Assembly (NCBI GenBank): GCA_027315115.1
Contig: DAHUYQ010000052.1
Location: 1 to 46,042 of the forward strand
Length of the DNA: 46,042 bases
Reading direction: 5' to 3'
Source of the DNA: Solirubrobacterales bacterium
GTDB taxonomy: Bacteria > Actinomycetota > Thermoleophilia > Solirubrobacterales > Solirubrobacteraceae
In this document: piece after piece, positions 1 through 7,715 of the stretch
How the letters are laid out: the number at the start of each line of letters is the position of its first letter
How positions within the stretch are numbered: the first letter of the stretch is position 1
Position numbers and translations under genes: made by a program
Notes under the pieces: model-generated
Seen by the model: only the letters and a program-made list of their open reading frames with translations
Database searches by the model: none
What the model was told of the DNA's origin: nothing

Positions 1-123
1 GACGTCAACATGGCGCAGGCGATGACGAACTTCACCCAGGAGCAGGTCCTCCAGCAGGCCGGCACCGCGATGCTCTCGCAGGCCAACTCCCTGCCCCAGG
101 CCGTCCTGAAGCTCGTCGGCTGA
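1..123 (+). CDS. fliC: Flagellin, C-terminal end (partial)
   Basis: Open from the window edge, 40 residues then TGA. The protein reads [20 protein letters not shown] followed by [16 protein letters not shown]. This is the conserved C-terminal D0 helix of bacterial flagellin, which packs in the core of the filament. The N-terminal and variable domains lie outside the window. Placement beside a sigma28 promoter, a CHAP hydrolase and a glycosyltransferase supports a flagellar locus. Family assignment rests on the very conserved AGTAMLxQAN-PQxVLxLL end, so it is secure despite the short length. Confidence 0.93.
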   Translation, partial: DVNMAQAMTNFTQEQVLQQAGTAMLSQANSLPQAVLKLVG

Positions 124-282
124 TCGCAGCAACACCTTCCTCGGCGGCGGCGTCGCAGGCGTCGCCGCCGAAGCGAAGCCCTCCGCGGTGATCTCCACAC
201 CGTGACGGGACTCATAACGCTTCGCCTGGCCAGGGATGGCCGGCGCAGCCACATACCGCCGCTTCATCGAGGGAACGGTGGT

Positions 283-314
283 CGAGGCGGGCAGCCCCAC
301 GGCTGCCCGCCTCG
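283..314 (+). terminator. Strong hairpin terminator after flagellin
   Basis: Perfect 14-bp inverted repeat CGAGGCGGGCAGCC / GGCTGCCCGCCTCG with a CCAC loop. No long T tract follows (TCGTTC). A weaker GC hairpin lies upstream (141-149 with 163-171). It sits 160 bp after the flagellin stop and ends before the next promoter, as expected for an abundantly expressed filament gene. Apart from these hairpins and the promoter at 376-402, nothing is visible between 124 and 410. Confidence 0.75.
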
Positions 315-375
315 TCGTTCTCCGGCGCGGGCCCGGGAGGCGCATGCGCGGCCGGACCCGCACGCGCGAGCGCCC

Positions 376-402
376 TAAACCGCGCGTGGGCGCGGCCGAT
401 TA
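376..402 (+). promoter_or_regulatory. Sigma28 (FliA)-type flagellar promoter
   Basis: TAAACCGC (376-383), an 11-nt spacer, then GCCGATTA (395-402). The known FliA consensus is TAAAGTTT-N11-GCCGATAA; the TAAA, the spacer length and 7 of 8 bases of the -10 box agree. The ATG of the CHAP gene is 8 nt after the -10 box, so the transcript would start almost at the start codon. AGGGG at 404-408 could act as a very close ribosome binding site. Confidence 0.8.
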
Positions 403-410
403 CAGGGGCG

Positions 411-1235
411 ATGTCCCTCGAGTCGACCATCCAGCGCGTCGCGGCGATCCACAACGCGCTGTCCGACCCTGCGCTGCTGGTCCAGAGCTCGGTCTCGGCG
501 GCGAGCGCGCAGGCCTCACAGACCGGGGGCACGGCGGCCCCGGCCGGCTCGACCACATTCGCGCAGGCGCTCGAACAGGCGGGCGCCGGCGGCAGCCAGG
601 CGAGCGCCTATGCCGGCGAAGCAGGTGCGCCGGTCCTCGGCGCCGGGGCGCCTGCCGGACTCGGCGCTGGTAACCCCGCTGGCGGCGGCGCCGCCGCGCT
701 CACCTACGGCGGCGCGACCGGCGGCCTGCCCTCGCTCGGCGGCGTCTCGGGCGCCTACCCGTCGACCCCGCTCGGCGGCGCCTATGCGCCGCAGACCCCT
801 GGGCAGCGGATCGTCGCGATCGCCGAAACCCAGGTCGGCCAGGCCGAGCAGCCGCCCGGCTCAAACGAATCGCTGGCGATCGCCCAGTACCGGACCGCGA
901 CAGCCGGCGCGGTCCCCGGCGCGCCGTGGTGCGCGTACTTCGCCTCCTGGGCCGCCCGCCAGGCGGGTGATCCGCTCGGCAGCCAGGGCCAGGGCCTTGG
1001 CGCCGTCTCGGAGATCTGGTCCTGGGCGCAGAGCGTTGGCCGGGCGATCCCCAACGGCGCCGGCGTCGTTCCGCAGCCGGGCGATCTGATCGTCTTCGGC
1101 GGCGAGCATGTCGGCATCGTCAGGCGCGTGCTGCCCGACGGCGACATCGAAACGATCGAGGGCAACTACGAAAACAAGGTCGCCCTCAACGTTCGCACTC
1201 CCAGCGAACCGACCGGCTACGTCAACATGAGATGA
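411..1235 (+). CDS. CHAP-domain peptidoglycan hydrolase, flagellum-associated
   Basis: 274 aa. The first about 120 residues are Ala/Gly/Ser-rich and low in complexity. They begin with a helical segment (MSLESTIQRVAAIHNAL) of the kind seen in flagellar rod/hook-associated hydrolases. Residues about 125-274 form a CHAP amidase/endopeptidase fold, with catalytic Cys174 in PWCAYFASW, His233 in GEHVGIV and a polar residue in EGNYEN. No classical signal peptide is visible, which fits export by the flagellar apparatus rather than Sec. Inferred role: opening the wall for flagellar rod assembly, as FlgJ does in proteobacteria. The sigma28 promoter directly upstream ties expression to late flagellar genes. 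Confidence 0.85.
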   Translation: MSLESTIQRVAAIHNALSDPALLVQSSVSAASAQASQTGGTAAPAGSTTFAQALEQAGAGGSQASAYAGEAGAPVLGAGAPAGLGAGNPAGGGAAALTYGGATGGLPSLGGVSGAYPSTPLGGAYAPQTPGQRIVAIAETQVGQAEQPPGSNESLAIAQYRTATAGAVPGAPWCAYFASWAARQAGDPLGSQGQGLGAVSEIWSWAQSVGRAIPNGAGVVPQPGDLIVFGGEHVGIVRRVLPDGDIETIEGNYENKVALNVRTPSEPTGYVNMR

Positions 1236-1253
1236 CGCGGCGGCCCGAGCCCG

Positions 1254-2473
1254 ATGTCAGACAGCCCCCTCGCTTCGATCGTCCTGCCGCTGACGGGTGG
1301 ACGCCTGCAGGCGACGCGCTGCCTGGAAGGGATCGCGCGGACGCTCGCGCCATCCTTCGAGGTGATCGTCGTCGACAACGCCTCGGTGGGCCTCCAGTCG
1401 CTGCTCGGCGGCCTGGAAGGCGACGTGGAGGTGCTCGCCACACAGGGGCGAGTTCCCGCCGCCGCGGCTTTCGCGCTGGGATGCCGGCGCGCGCGCGGCC
1501 AGATCACCGTTCTGATCCGCGACGCCGCGGCTCCCGCGGCCGGATGGCTGGGCCCGCTCGTGGATGCTCTGGCGCAGCCCACGGTCGGGCTCGCGGCCAG
1601 CGCGACGCTCGGCGCGGGCGCGGGCCAGAGCGCGGGCGCGGGCCAGAGCGCGGGCGCCAGCGCAGGGCTGCGCGCGGGCGCGGCCGTCGGCCCGAGCGCG
1701 GGCGCCGGCACGAGCCCGGACCAGAGCCCTCTCGCCGCATGGTCGGTCGCGATCCGGACCGCGTACCTGCAGGCAGCCGGTGTGCCCGAGGCGCCCGACG
1801 AGCTGCTCGTGGCCGCGCTCTGCCTCTCGACCGCGCAGGCGGGGATGAATGCGATCACGGCTACCGGAAGCGAGATCGAGCCGCCGGGGGCCAGAGCGGG
1901 CGGGGGCGCGCTGGCGCCGGGCGGCACGCCCGAGCTGACAATCGTCGTGCCGACTCTCGATGCGACCTCGCCGCGCCTGCGCAGATGCCTGGCCGCCGTG
2001 GCGGCCAACACCGAAGCGCCCGGTGATCGTCGAGAACGGCAGCCCGCCGCAGGGCTTCACGGCGCCGGTCAACACCGGAGTGCGTGCCGCGGACACTCCC
2101 TACGTGGTGGTGATGAACGACGACGTGGAGCCGCAACCGGGCTGGTGGCCCCCGCTTGCCGCGGCTCTGGGGTCCGGCGCAAGCGTCTGCTTCCCGCTGA
2201 CGATCGAAGGCCCGATGCGCAGCGACTTCGCGGCCTGGTGCTTTGCCATCGCCCGCGACGGGCTCGCCCGCTTCTCGCACGCCCCGGGAGAGCTATTCGA
2301 CCCCTCGCTTGTGGTCTGGTATCAGGACACCGACCTGCTGGATCGCCTCCCGGGTCCACGAAGATCGCTCGCTTTTCCTGGCCAAGCACCCCGACGCGAG
2401 CCTTGAGGGGCATGTGCTTGCAGGCGGGAATCCGCTTCCAGCGCTCAAGCCCGATCTCCAGTCAGCCGAATGA
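1254..2473 (+). pseudogene. Two-domain family 2 glycosyltransferase, broken by two frameshifts
   Basis: The ATG at 1254 opens a GT2-like N-terminal part (SIVLPLTGG, then FEVIVVDNAS). A Gly/Ala/Ser linker follows, encoded by 18-bp repeats, and then a second GT2 domain beginning ELTIVVPTLDAT. Near 2018-2022 the reading moves to another frame (VIVENGSPPQGF, YVVVMNDDVEPQPGWW with an NDD metal-binding motif, VVWYQDTDLLDRL). Near 2335-2350 it shifts again into VHEDRSLFLAKHPDASLEGHV and stops at 2471. The original frame runs on uninterrupted into the cyclase gene, which creates a false fusion. Position after flagellin suggests flagellin or surface glycosylation. True mutation and assembly error cannot be separated here. 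Confidence 0.7.
1612..1658 (+). repeat. 18-bp tandem repeats in the glycosyltransferase linker
   Basis: Two exact copies of an 18-bp unit (1612-1629 and 1630-1647) and a third partial copy to 1658 encode the repeated Gly-Ala-Gly-Gln-Ser-Ala linker. The unit is a multiple of three, so copy changes alter linker length but not frame. GC-rich slippage-prone DNA of this kind can also cause sequencing errors. Confidence 0.85.
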
Positions 2474-2480
2474 ATCACTC

Positions 2481-3563
2481 ATGGAGGGATCGTGGCTGTG
2501 CCCAACCGAGCTGGATCGCATGCGCGTCGTGGACGCGAACGCGCGCGTGCGCACGATCCGTCACGTAGGGGCGGCCTCCATCGGCATCGCGCTGCTGGCG
2601 GCGGGGCCCTGGGTTGGATGGTGGACGCTCCTCCCGTTCGGCCTGGCGGCATTCAACCTCTGGCACATCGACCGCCGCATCGCGCGCAGCCCGCGTCCTG
2701 AGCGTGTGAGCGCGCTCGGGATCCTCGTCACACTGACGATGCTGGCGGTCGGCGTGACGATCAGCGGCGGCTCCAGCAGCCCCGCGCTGCCCTGGATGGT
2801 GCTGCCCGCGGCGATGGTCGCGGCGCGCTTTCGCCCCCAGGTCGTGATCGTGTGTCTGGCCATCACCGTGATGCTGATCATTGGCGCCACGTTCGGCGCC
2901 ACCCCCGCACAGGCGGTCCACCACCCCGTGCCGGTGCTCGCCACGCTCGCCTTGCTGGTGAGCCTGGTGTCGATCGTCTGGGCGCTGCAGGCGGCCGAGC
3001 TGCACCACCGCGACGAGGCGATCCTCGACCCGCTCACGGGCCTGCTCAACCGTCACGCGCTCGCGCCGCGCTTCAACGAGCTCTCCCAGCAGGCGCGACT
3101 GACCGGACAGCCTATCTGCCTGCTGCTCTGCGACGTGGATGGGTTCAAGGCGATCAACGACGAGTTCGGCCACGACCGCGGCGATGCCGTGCTTCGCGAC
3201 GTCGCCTACGAGCTGCGCAAGCGCCTGCGCTCCTTCGAGCTCGTCTACAGGCTGGGCGGCGAGGAGTTCCTGATCGTGCTGCCGGGGATCGACCTGGCGG
3301 GCGGACGCCAGCTCGGCGAGCGCCTGCGACTGGCAATCGCCGAGGCCAAGCCGACCGGCATCCTCACGACCATCTCGCTCGGGGTGAGCGCGGCGAGCGG
3401 CGAGCAGGCCTCATACGAGGAGCTCTTCAAGGCCGCCGATCAAGCGCTCTACGTCGCCAAGCGCAGCGGGCGCAACCGCGTCAGCCTCGCCGCGACGCCC
3501 GTCCAGCGGCCGGACATGCGGGAGCTGCTCGGCGAGCAGCCGCTGCAGCCCGAGCTGGTCTGA
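2481..3563 (+). CDS. Membrane-anchored GGDEF diguanylate cyclase
   Basis: 360 aa, starting at the ATG 7 nt after the glycosyltransferase stop (MEGSWLCPTELDRM). About six hydrophobic segments span residues 35-180, then comes the cyclase domain starting DPLTGLLNRHAL. The catalytic signature is GGEEF at residues 259-263, with metal-binding DVDGFKAIND and the NDEFGHDRGD region intact, so it should make cyclic di-GMP from two GTP. The residues five before GGEEF read RSFE, where an inhibitory I-site would be RxxD; product inhibition may be weak. Position beside flagellin suggests motility control. A longer ORF fused to the glycosyltransferase frame is an artefact of the upstream frameshifts. Confidence 0.88.
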   Translation: MEGSWLCPTELDRMRVVDANARVRTIRHVGAASIGIALLAAGPWVGWWTLLPFGLAAFNLWHIDRRIARSPRPERVSALGILVTLTMLAVGVTISGGSSSPALPWMVLPAAMVAARFRPQVVIVCLAITVMLIIGATFGATPAQAVHHPVPVLATLALLVSLVSIVWALQAAELHHRDEAILDPLTGLLNRHALAPRFNELSQQARLTGQPICLLLCDVDGFKAINDEFGHDRGDAVLRDVAYELRKRLRSFELVYRLGGEEFLIVLPGIDLAGGRQLGERLRLAIAEAKPTGILTTISLGVSAASGEQASYEELFKAADQALYVAKRSGRNRVSLAATPVQRPDMRELLGEQPLQPELV

Positions 3564-3641
3564 GGAGGCGCGCCGCCGCGAGGGGCGTCCTGAGCGGCTT
3601 TTTGGGGGCGATGGCCGCCCCGGGTATTCGCAGTTTGAATG

Positions 3642-3669
3642 GTCGGAGCCGAAACTCCCACTCTCCGAC
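3642..3669. promoter_or_regulatory. Inverted repeat upstream of the IclR gene
   Basis: GTCGGAG (3642-3648) and CTCCGAC (3663-3669) form a perfect 7-bp inverted repeat with a 14-nt spacer, 37 bp before the IclR start. It could be an operator for the IclR dimer or a terminator for the cyclase gene. No T tract follows, which slightly favours an operator. Confidence 0.4.
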
Positions 3670-3705
3670 TATCTAAGTGGCACTCCGCCTGACAGGCTGC
3701 GTCGC

Positions 3706-4581
3706 GTGTCCGAGTCTTCAGGACATAGGCGTCCTCGTCCGCGCATCGCCGCCGCCGAACGTGAGCCGGCCCACGGGCGTCACAGCGTCTCGGTGGACCG
3801 CGGCTTCGCGATCCTCGAACGGTTCGACGGCAAACGCGGCTCGGAGAGCCTCGCCGAGATCGCCACGTCGGTGCAGCTTCCCAGATCGAGCGTTCACCGC
3901 TATCTCCAGACCCTCGCCGTGCTCGGCCTCGTCGATCAGCGCGGCACGCCCGGCCGCCGCTACAGGCTGACGCCCCTCGCCGGGAGCCCGGGCGCCGTTG
4001 CCATCGCCGCCACCGGGCTCCCGGAGGTCGCCCACCAGGAGCTGGCCGCGCTTCGCAGGAAGAGCGGGTGCACCGCACGCATCGCGGTCAGAGCGGGACT
4101 CGACGCGCTGCTCGTCGACCAAGCCGCCAGCCTCGCGCCGGGCCAGAGGCTGCTGGCACTCGACTCCCGTCCGGGCGCCAAGCTCACGCAGCCCGGCTGC
4201 GCGTTGCGACAGGCGCTCCTTGCCCGGCTCGATCTCGACGCGCTGACGCCCGAGCTGCGCCGCCGTGGACGCGCTGCCCACAAGGACCTCGCCGAGGTGC
4301 GAGAGCGCGGGGTGGCGACCCAGGACGATACGAAGGTCTGCGCGATCGCGGTGCCGATCTTCGTGCCCGGCAGAGACGAGGCGATCGCGGCGATCGACCT
4401 GGTGGGAGCTGCGCCGCAGGTCACCCTCGCCGTCCTCGAAGCTCAGCTCGATCAGCTCAGAGCGACTGCCGAGCGCTTGACAGCCGCGATCGCCGAGCTT
4501 CCTTGGGCGCAGTGGCGCCCCTACAAGCGTCGCGCGAGCTCAGGTCGCGCGAACTCAGCCGAGCAGGCTGGCAAGCGCTGA
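3706..4581 (+). CDS. IclR-family transcriptional regulator
   Basis: 291 aa from a GTG start. A winged-helix domain at residues about 27-90 (SVDRGFAILERFDG, LAEIATSVQLPRSSVHRYLQTLAVLGLVDQ) is followed by an IclR effector domain (RRYRLTPLA, LALDSRPGAKLTQPGCALRQALLA, AIAVPIF, AIAAIDLVG). IclR proteins bind small carbon metabolites and usually repress a neighbouring catabolic gene. No enzyme gene is adjacent, so the target is unknown; autoregulation through the inverted repeat at 3642-3669 is possible. The last 27 bp overlap the convergent gene on the other strand. The C-terminal tail after PYKRRA is basic and disordered. Confidence 0.88.
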   Translation: MSESSGHRRPRPRIAAAEREPAHGRHSVSVDRGFAILERFDGKRGSESLAEIATSVQLPRSSVHRYLQTLAVLGLVDQRGTPGRRYRLTPLAGSPGAVAIAATGLPEVAHQELAALRRKSGCTARIAVRAGLDALLVDQAASLAPGQRLLALDSRPGAKLTQPGCALRQALLARLDLDALTPELRRRGRAAHKDLAEVRERGVATQDDTKVCAIAVPIFVPGRDEAIAAIDLVGAAPQVTLAVLEAQLDQLRATAERLTAAIAELPWAQWRPYKRRASSGRANSAEQAGKR

Positions 4582-4938
4582 GCGCGCCTGCTCGCTGCGC
4601 TGCGCCTCGGAGTGCAGTTCCCGCGCAAGCGCGCTGACCCACGCCTGCGGGTCGAGCTGCTCGCGCTTGATCGAGATGCCGCCCACCTCGCGTCCCCGCC
4701 AGGCCTCCACGCCTCCGTCCGCCACGCGCAGCGAGAACGAGCAGGCGCCGAAGCGCACTTCGATCTCTCTGACGCGCTGGTCTTTGGAGAGCGGACTCTT
4801 GCGGCGCCGCGTGACCTTGGTGGCCGCCGGCAGCGCTCCCTCGAGCTTGCTCGCAAGCACCTCGACGGAGATCTTCAGCTCCGTGCCGTCTAGGCGCAGG
4901 CCCGCGGCGTCGAGCTCGAAATCCTGCTCTGGAGGCAC
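4555..4938 (-). CDS. Conserved hypothetical protein
   Basis: About 127 aa, charged, no membrane segment or signal. A TAGAAT box ends 6 nt before the GTG at 4938, so this start fits a leaderless transcript better than the GTG at 4941. The protein has a central basic stretch (KVTRRRKSPLSK) and a beta-rich part (REIEVRFGACSFSLRVADGGVEAWRG) that ends in a helix with WVSALARELHSEAQRSEQAR. I do not recognise a named domain. The pattern resembles small actinobacterial soluble proteins of unknown function. It overlaps the IclR 3' end by 27 bp, tail to tail. Confidence 0.7.
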   Translation of the reverse strand: MPPEQDFELDAAGLRLDGTELKISVEVLASKLEGALPAATKVTRRRKSPLSKDQRVREIEVRFGACSFSLRVADGGVEAWRGREVGGISIKREQLDPQAWVSALARELHSEAQRSEQARSALASLLG

Positions 4939-4944
4939 CACTCG

Positions 4945-4950
4945 ATTCTA
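4945..4950 (-). promoter_or_regulatory. -10 box, leaderless promoter
   Basis: TAGAAT on the minus strand, 6 nt before the GTG at 4938; no Shine-Dalgarno sequence intervenes. Confidence 0.55.
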
Positions 4951-4973
4951 GCCCGCACCCCAGCCCCGCGCCG

Positions 4974-5007
4974 CGGCCGCCAGGCGCGCCCACGGCCGCC
5001 AGGCGCG
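4974..5007. repeat. 15-bp direct repeat pair
   Basis: Two identical 15-bp copies (4974-4988 and 4993-5007) separated by 4 nt lie directly after the stop of the YbjQ-domain gene. No function is evident. Confidence 0.7.
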
Positions 5008-5838
5008 TCAGTTGGAGAGATCGAGCACCGGGGTCGGAGGCTCGATCTGGCCGTCGTGGCCCTCGGTCTCCACGATCGCGGTGCCGATCGCGAAGAACTC
5101 GATCGTGTGCGAGCCCCAGCCGTGGCTCTTCTCCTGCAGGTCCACGCCGACGATGCCCTTGGCCTGCAACTCCTGGGCCTCGCTCTGCATCCGCTCCATC
5201 GCCAGCTCTCGGGCGTCGTAGAAGGCCTGGGTGAAGTTGGAGAGCTCGACGTTGCGCCCGGTCTGGCCGAGCGACTGCATCATCCCGCGGCGGGCGACGT
5301 GGTAGACGCAGCTTCCCATCACCATCCCGACCGGCCGGTGCCCGGTGCGCAGCAGCGTCCAGAAGTCCTGGCCGGAGAGGTCGCTCGTGAACGGCCGCCC
5401 GTTGGGCGCGCGGTGCAGGACGCCTTCGCGGTGCTTGACGGCCGTGCCGATCGCGATGAACTCGGCCATGTCCTGGCCCCACTCGTAGCGGCCGATGTCC
5501 AGGCGCACGCCGACAACTCCGTCCGCCCCGAGCTGGTCGGCCTCCTCCTCCATCCTGGTCATCGCAAGCTGGCGCGCCTCGTACATCGCCTGGGAGAGAA
5601 CCGTGAGCTCCTGGCTCTTCTTCCAGCCCGCGAGCTGAATGCCGATGTGGTAGATCGAGCTGCCTACGACCAGGCCCACGGGGTCGAACCCCGCTTGGCG
5701 GATCAGCAGGAACTCGTTGACCGAGAGGTCGGAGGTGAAGAGACCTTGCTTGTTCTGCCGCAAGCGCTCCCTGCCCGCCTCAGGAACGCCCTCCAGCGAG
5801 GTCGGGTCGTAGGTGATCTCGGTCTCGCCGTCGCTCAT
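5008..5838 (-). CDS. Tandem YbjQ-like (heavy-metal-binding fold) protein
   Basis: 276 aa. The ATG at 5838 is preceded by AGGAGA at good spacing; upstream extensions in this frame are shadow. Two copies of a YbjQ-type domain follow one another: QGLFTSDLSVNEFLLIRQAGFDPVGLV through GVVGVRLDIG (about 28-135) and RPFTSDLSGQDFWTLLRTGHRPVGMV through GIVGVDLQEK (about 145-255). Each ends in EFxAIGTA. The family forms pentameric rings in structural genomics models, but its cellular role is not established. It lies 56 bp after a paralogue in the same orientation, so the two are probably co-transcribed. Confidence 0.85.
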   Translation of the reverse strand: MSDGETEITYDPTSLEGVPEAGRERLRQNKQGLFTSDLSVNEFLLIRQAGFDPVGLVVGSSIYHIGIQLAGWKKSQELTVLSQAMYEARQLAMTRMEEEADQLGADGVVGVRLDIGRYEWGQDMAEFIAIGTAVKHREGVLHRAPNGRPFTSDLSGQDFWTLLRTGHRPVGMVMGSCVYHVARRGMMQSLGQTGRNVELSNFTQAFYDARELAMERMQSEAQELQAKGIVGVDLQEKSHGWGSHTIEFFAIGTAIVETEGHDGQIEPPTPVLDLSN

Positions 5839-5894
5839 CGCGCTCTCCTGGTCTGTGTCGTGGTTGCCATCGTCGCCGCTCTCACGCCGTTCCC

Positions 5895-6854
5895 CTACCC
5901 GACCGCCGTCATGTCCATCGTGAGCCTGGGAACCTGCACTCGCGCGTCGCCACGCTCCCGCACGGCCGTGCCGATCGCCGAGAAGCTCGCGATCACTCCG
6001 GGGCGCTGCGCCCCCGGCCCCACGTTCAGCGACTGCGGCGCGGTCGTGTGTCGGATGCGCACGCCGACGATGCCGCTCGCGCCGAGCTCCTGCGCCTGGC
6101 GGCCGAGCTCCGCGGTCACGCGCTCGCGCGCGTTGTAGAAGCACTCGGTGACTTCCCGATACTCGAAGTTCTGGTAGGCCATCCCGCTCATCAGTGGCTG
6201 TTCGGATCTGACGTAGAGCAGGCTCACGAAGAACACCGAGGTCCAGGCGACGATGCCGACCGGCTCGATGCCCGCCGCCAGCAGCTTGGCGTAGTCGGCG
6301 ACCGAGAGCTCGGTGAGGACCGAAGCCCGCTCGCCTCTCGCGCCCTGCCCGCCGTGCCCTCCCGGACGAGGCTGCTCGGCGCGATCGGCCGGAGCGCTCA
6401 CGGCGGTGCCGGTGACCAGATACTGGACGGCGCCGTAACCTCCTGACTGCGCCCAATCGCCGACGCTGCTGCTCACCTCCACGCCCACGACCGCGCTCGC
6501 GCCGACGCTGGACGCCTCGTGCCGCATCCGCGCGAAGGCGAGCCGACGCGCCTCGTTCCAGGCTTCCGAGACGGTGGTCAGCTCGCTCATTTCCGCCTGC
6601 GCCCCCCAGACCGGGCTCTGATAGCCGATCTGATAGACGGAGGTGCCCATCACCTGGCTCAGCGGCCGCAGGCCCAGCCGATCGCAGAGGGCGAAGTCGG
6701 CGACCGAGAGGTCGGAGCTGAAGGCGCCGTGGTCACCGCGCTGGGCCAGCCTGCGCAACGCCTCCGCAGGCAGCGCGCCTGCCCCAAGAGGCGGCGTCGA
6801 CGCAGACGCGTCGTCCCCCTGTCCTCCCATGAGGCTGGAGCCCTCGTCGCTCAT
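5895..6854 (-). CDS. Tandem YbjQ-like protein, paralogue
   Basis: 319 aa. It has the same two-domain plan as its downstream neighbour: FSSDLSVADFALCDRLGLRPLSQVMGTSVYQIG through ASAVVGVEVSS, then VLTELSVADYAKLLAAGIEPVGIVAWTSVFFV through GASGIVGVRIRH. Conserved AxxRMxxEAxxxGAxxVVGV helices occur in each copy. The linker between copies and the N-terminus are disordered and Gly/Ala-rich. The second domain carries a hydrophobic WTSVFFVSLLYV stretch. Sequence divergence from the neighbour suggests an old duplication. A TAGCAT box 9 nt before the ATG is the probable promoter of the two-gene operon. Confidence 0.85.
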   Translation of the reverse strand: MSDEGSSLMGGQGDDASASTPPLGAGALPAEALRRLAQRGDHGAFSSDLSVADFALCDRLGLRPLSQVMGTSVYQIGYQSPVWGAQAEMSELTTVSEAWNEARRLAFARMRHEASSVGASAVVGVEVSSSVGDWAQSGGYGAVQYLVTGTAVSAPADRAEQPRPGGHGGQGARGERASVLTELSVADYAKLLAAGIEPVGIVAWTSVFFVSLLYVRSEQPLMSGMAYQNFEYREVTECFYNARERVTAELGRQAQELGASGIVGVRIRHTTAPQSLNVGPGAQRPGVIASFSAIGTAVRERGDARVQVPRLTMDMTAVG

Positions 6855-6863
6855 GCCGGCTGG

Positions 6864-6869
6864 ATGCTA
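6864..6869 (-). promoter_or_regulatory. -10 box, leaderless promoter
   Basis: TAGCAT on the minus strand, 9 nt before the ATG at 6854; no ribosome binding site between. Confidence 0.5.
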
Positions 6870-7019
6870 TCGCCAATCCGTGCGGCGCTGCGCCGGCCGC
6901 CAACTCGGACAGATGCCCTCCGGCCGATGGCTGGAACCTCATCAAACCTCTGCATTTTGGGGAAAGAGAATCCGCGGCTGACTGTTCGCGTGCTTTCGAT
7001 GTGACAGGCTGGACAGGCG

Positions 7020-7691
7020 ATGAGACGGTTCCCATGTCGCAGAGCCGCAAACGCGGCGCAGGAGCTGGACGAGGCGTCCCCCGGCAAGCCGGGCGATCGG
7101 CACGCAGGCGCGCCGACCGAGCGCGAGCCTCCGGCCAGCTCGCTTCGCGCGGCGCCGCGGCCCGCTCCGACGCCGACGTCTCCGCGCGCGTTGGAGGGGT
7201 TCACAATCCCGGGCATCCTCTTCAACAACTTCGACCGGCGTCTGGTGGACCTTGGCGAGATCGCCGCCGCCGGCCTGGTGCTGTATGTCTATCCGGGATG
7301 TGAGGACCTGCCGCCGGACAGCGACGCGGGCGTGGCCGGCGACGTCTTGCAGCACACGACCTACGAGGCTCTGCGCGAGCAGTTCGCGCAGGCGATTCCC
7401 GGCGGCGCGCTGGTCGCGCTCAGCTCCATCCCCGCCTGGCTGCAACTGCATCGCTCACCGGACCTCGCCTGGCTTCAAGACCAGGAGACTCCCTTCGAGC
7501 ACTACCGCATAAGCGACGAGACGCTGCAACTTGCCGAAGAGCTCGGCCTTCCGACCTTCGAGCACGAGGGCAAGGCTTACTACGAGCGCCTCACCATCGT
7601 GGCGCGCGGCGGGCGCATCCAGCGTGTCTTCCATCCGGTCGTTCCCGGACAGGACGCGCGGCAGGCGCTGGCCTGGCTGCAACTGCACTGA
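7020..7691 (+). CDS. Redoxin/AhpC-like protein lacking a canonical peroxidatic Cys
   Basis: 223 aa. The first about 58 residues are disordered and Pro/Ala-rich, so the true start could lie further in, but no better start codon with a ribosome binding site is visible. Residues about 60-223 follow the thioredoxin-like peroxiredoxin layout: GFTIPGILFNNFDRRLVDL, VLYVYPGCEDLPP, ALVALSS, YRISDETLQLAEELGLPTFEHEGKAYYERLTIVARGGRIQRVFHPV. The PxxxTxxC peroxidatic motif is absent; the only nearby Cys is in YPGC. It may be a non-peroxidase relative or use a displaced Cys. It is convergent with the DUF2600 gene. Confidence 0.7.
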   Translation: MRRFPCRRAANAAQELDEASPGKPGDRHAGAPTEREPPASSLRAAPRPAPTPTSPRALEGFTIPGILFNNFDRRLVDLGEIAAAGLVLYVYPGCEDLPPDSDAGVAGDVLQHTTYEALREQFAQAIPGGALVALSSIPAWLQLHRSPDLAWLQDQETPFEHYRISDETLQLAEELGLPTFEHEGKAYYERLTIVARGGRIQRVFHPVVPGQDARQALAWLQLH

Positions 7692-7715
7692 GGGGCCGGG
7701 CGCCGACTGTCCCGC

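Noticed and set aside
2445..2472. Sigma28-like promoter before the diguanylate cyclase (TCAAGCCC, GCCGAATG)
   Set aside because: The spacer is 12 nt instead of 11, and TCAA and GCCGAATG match the consensus poorly.
1254..3563. A single 769-aa glycosyltransferase-cyclase fusion
   Set aside because: The middle of this frame is non-conserved; the conserved glycosyltransferase residues lie in two other frames there, so the fusion is caused by frameshifts.
5838..6456. N-terminal extension of the first YbjQ-like gene
   Set aside because: The extension is antisense-like Arg-rich sequence overlapping the paralogue; the ATG at 5838 has a proper ribosome binding site.
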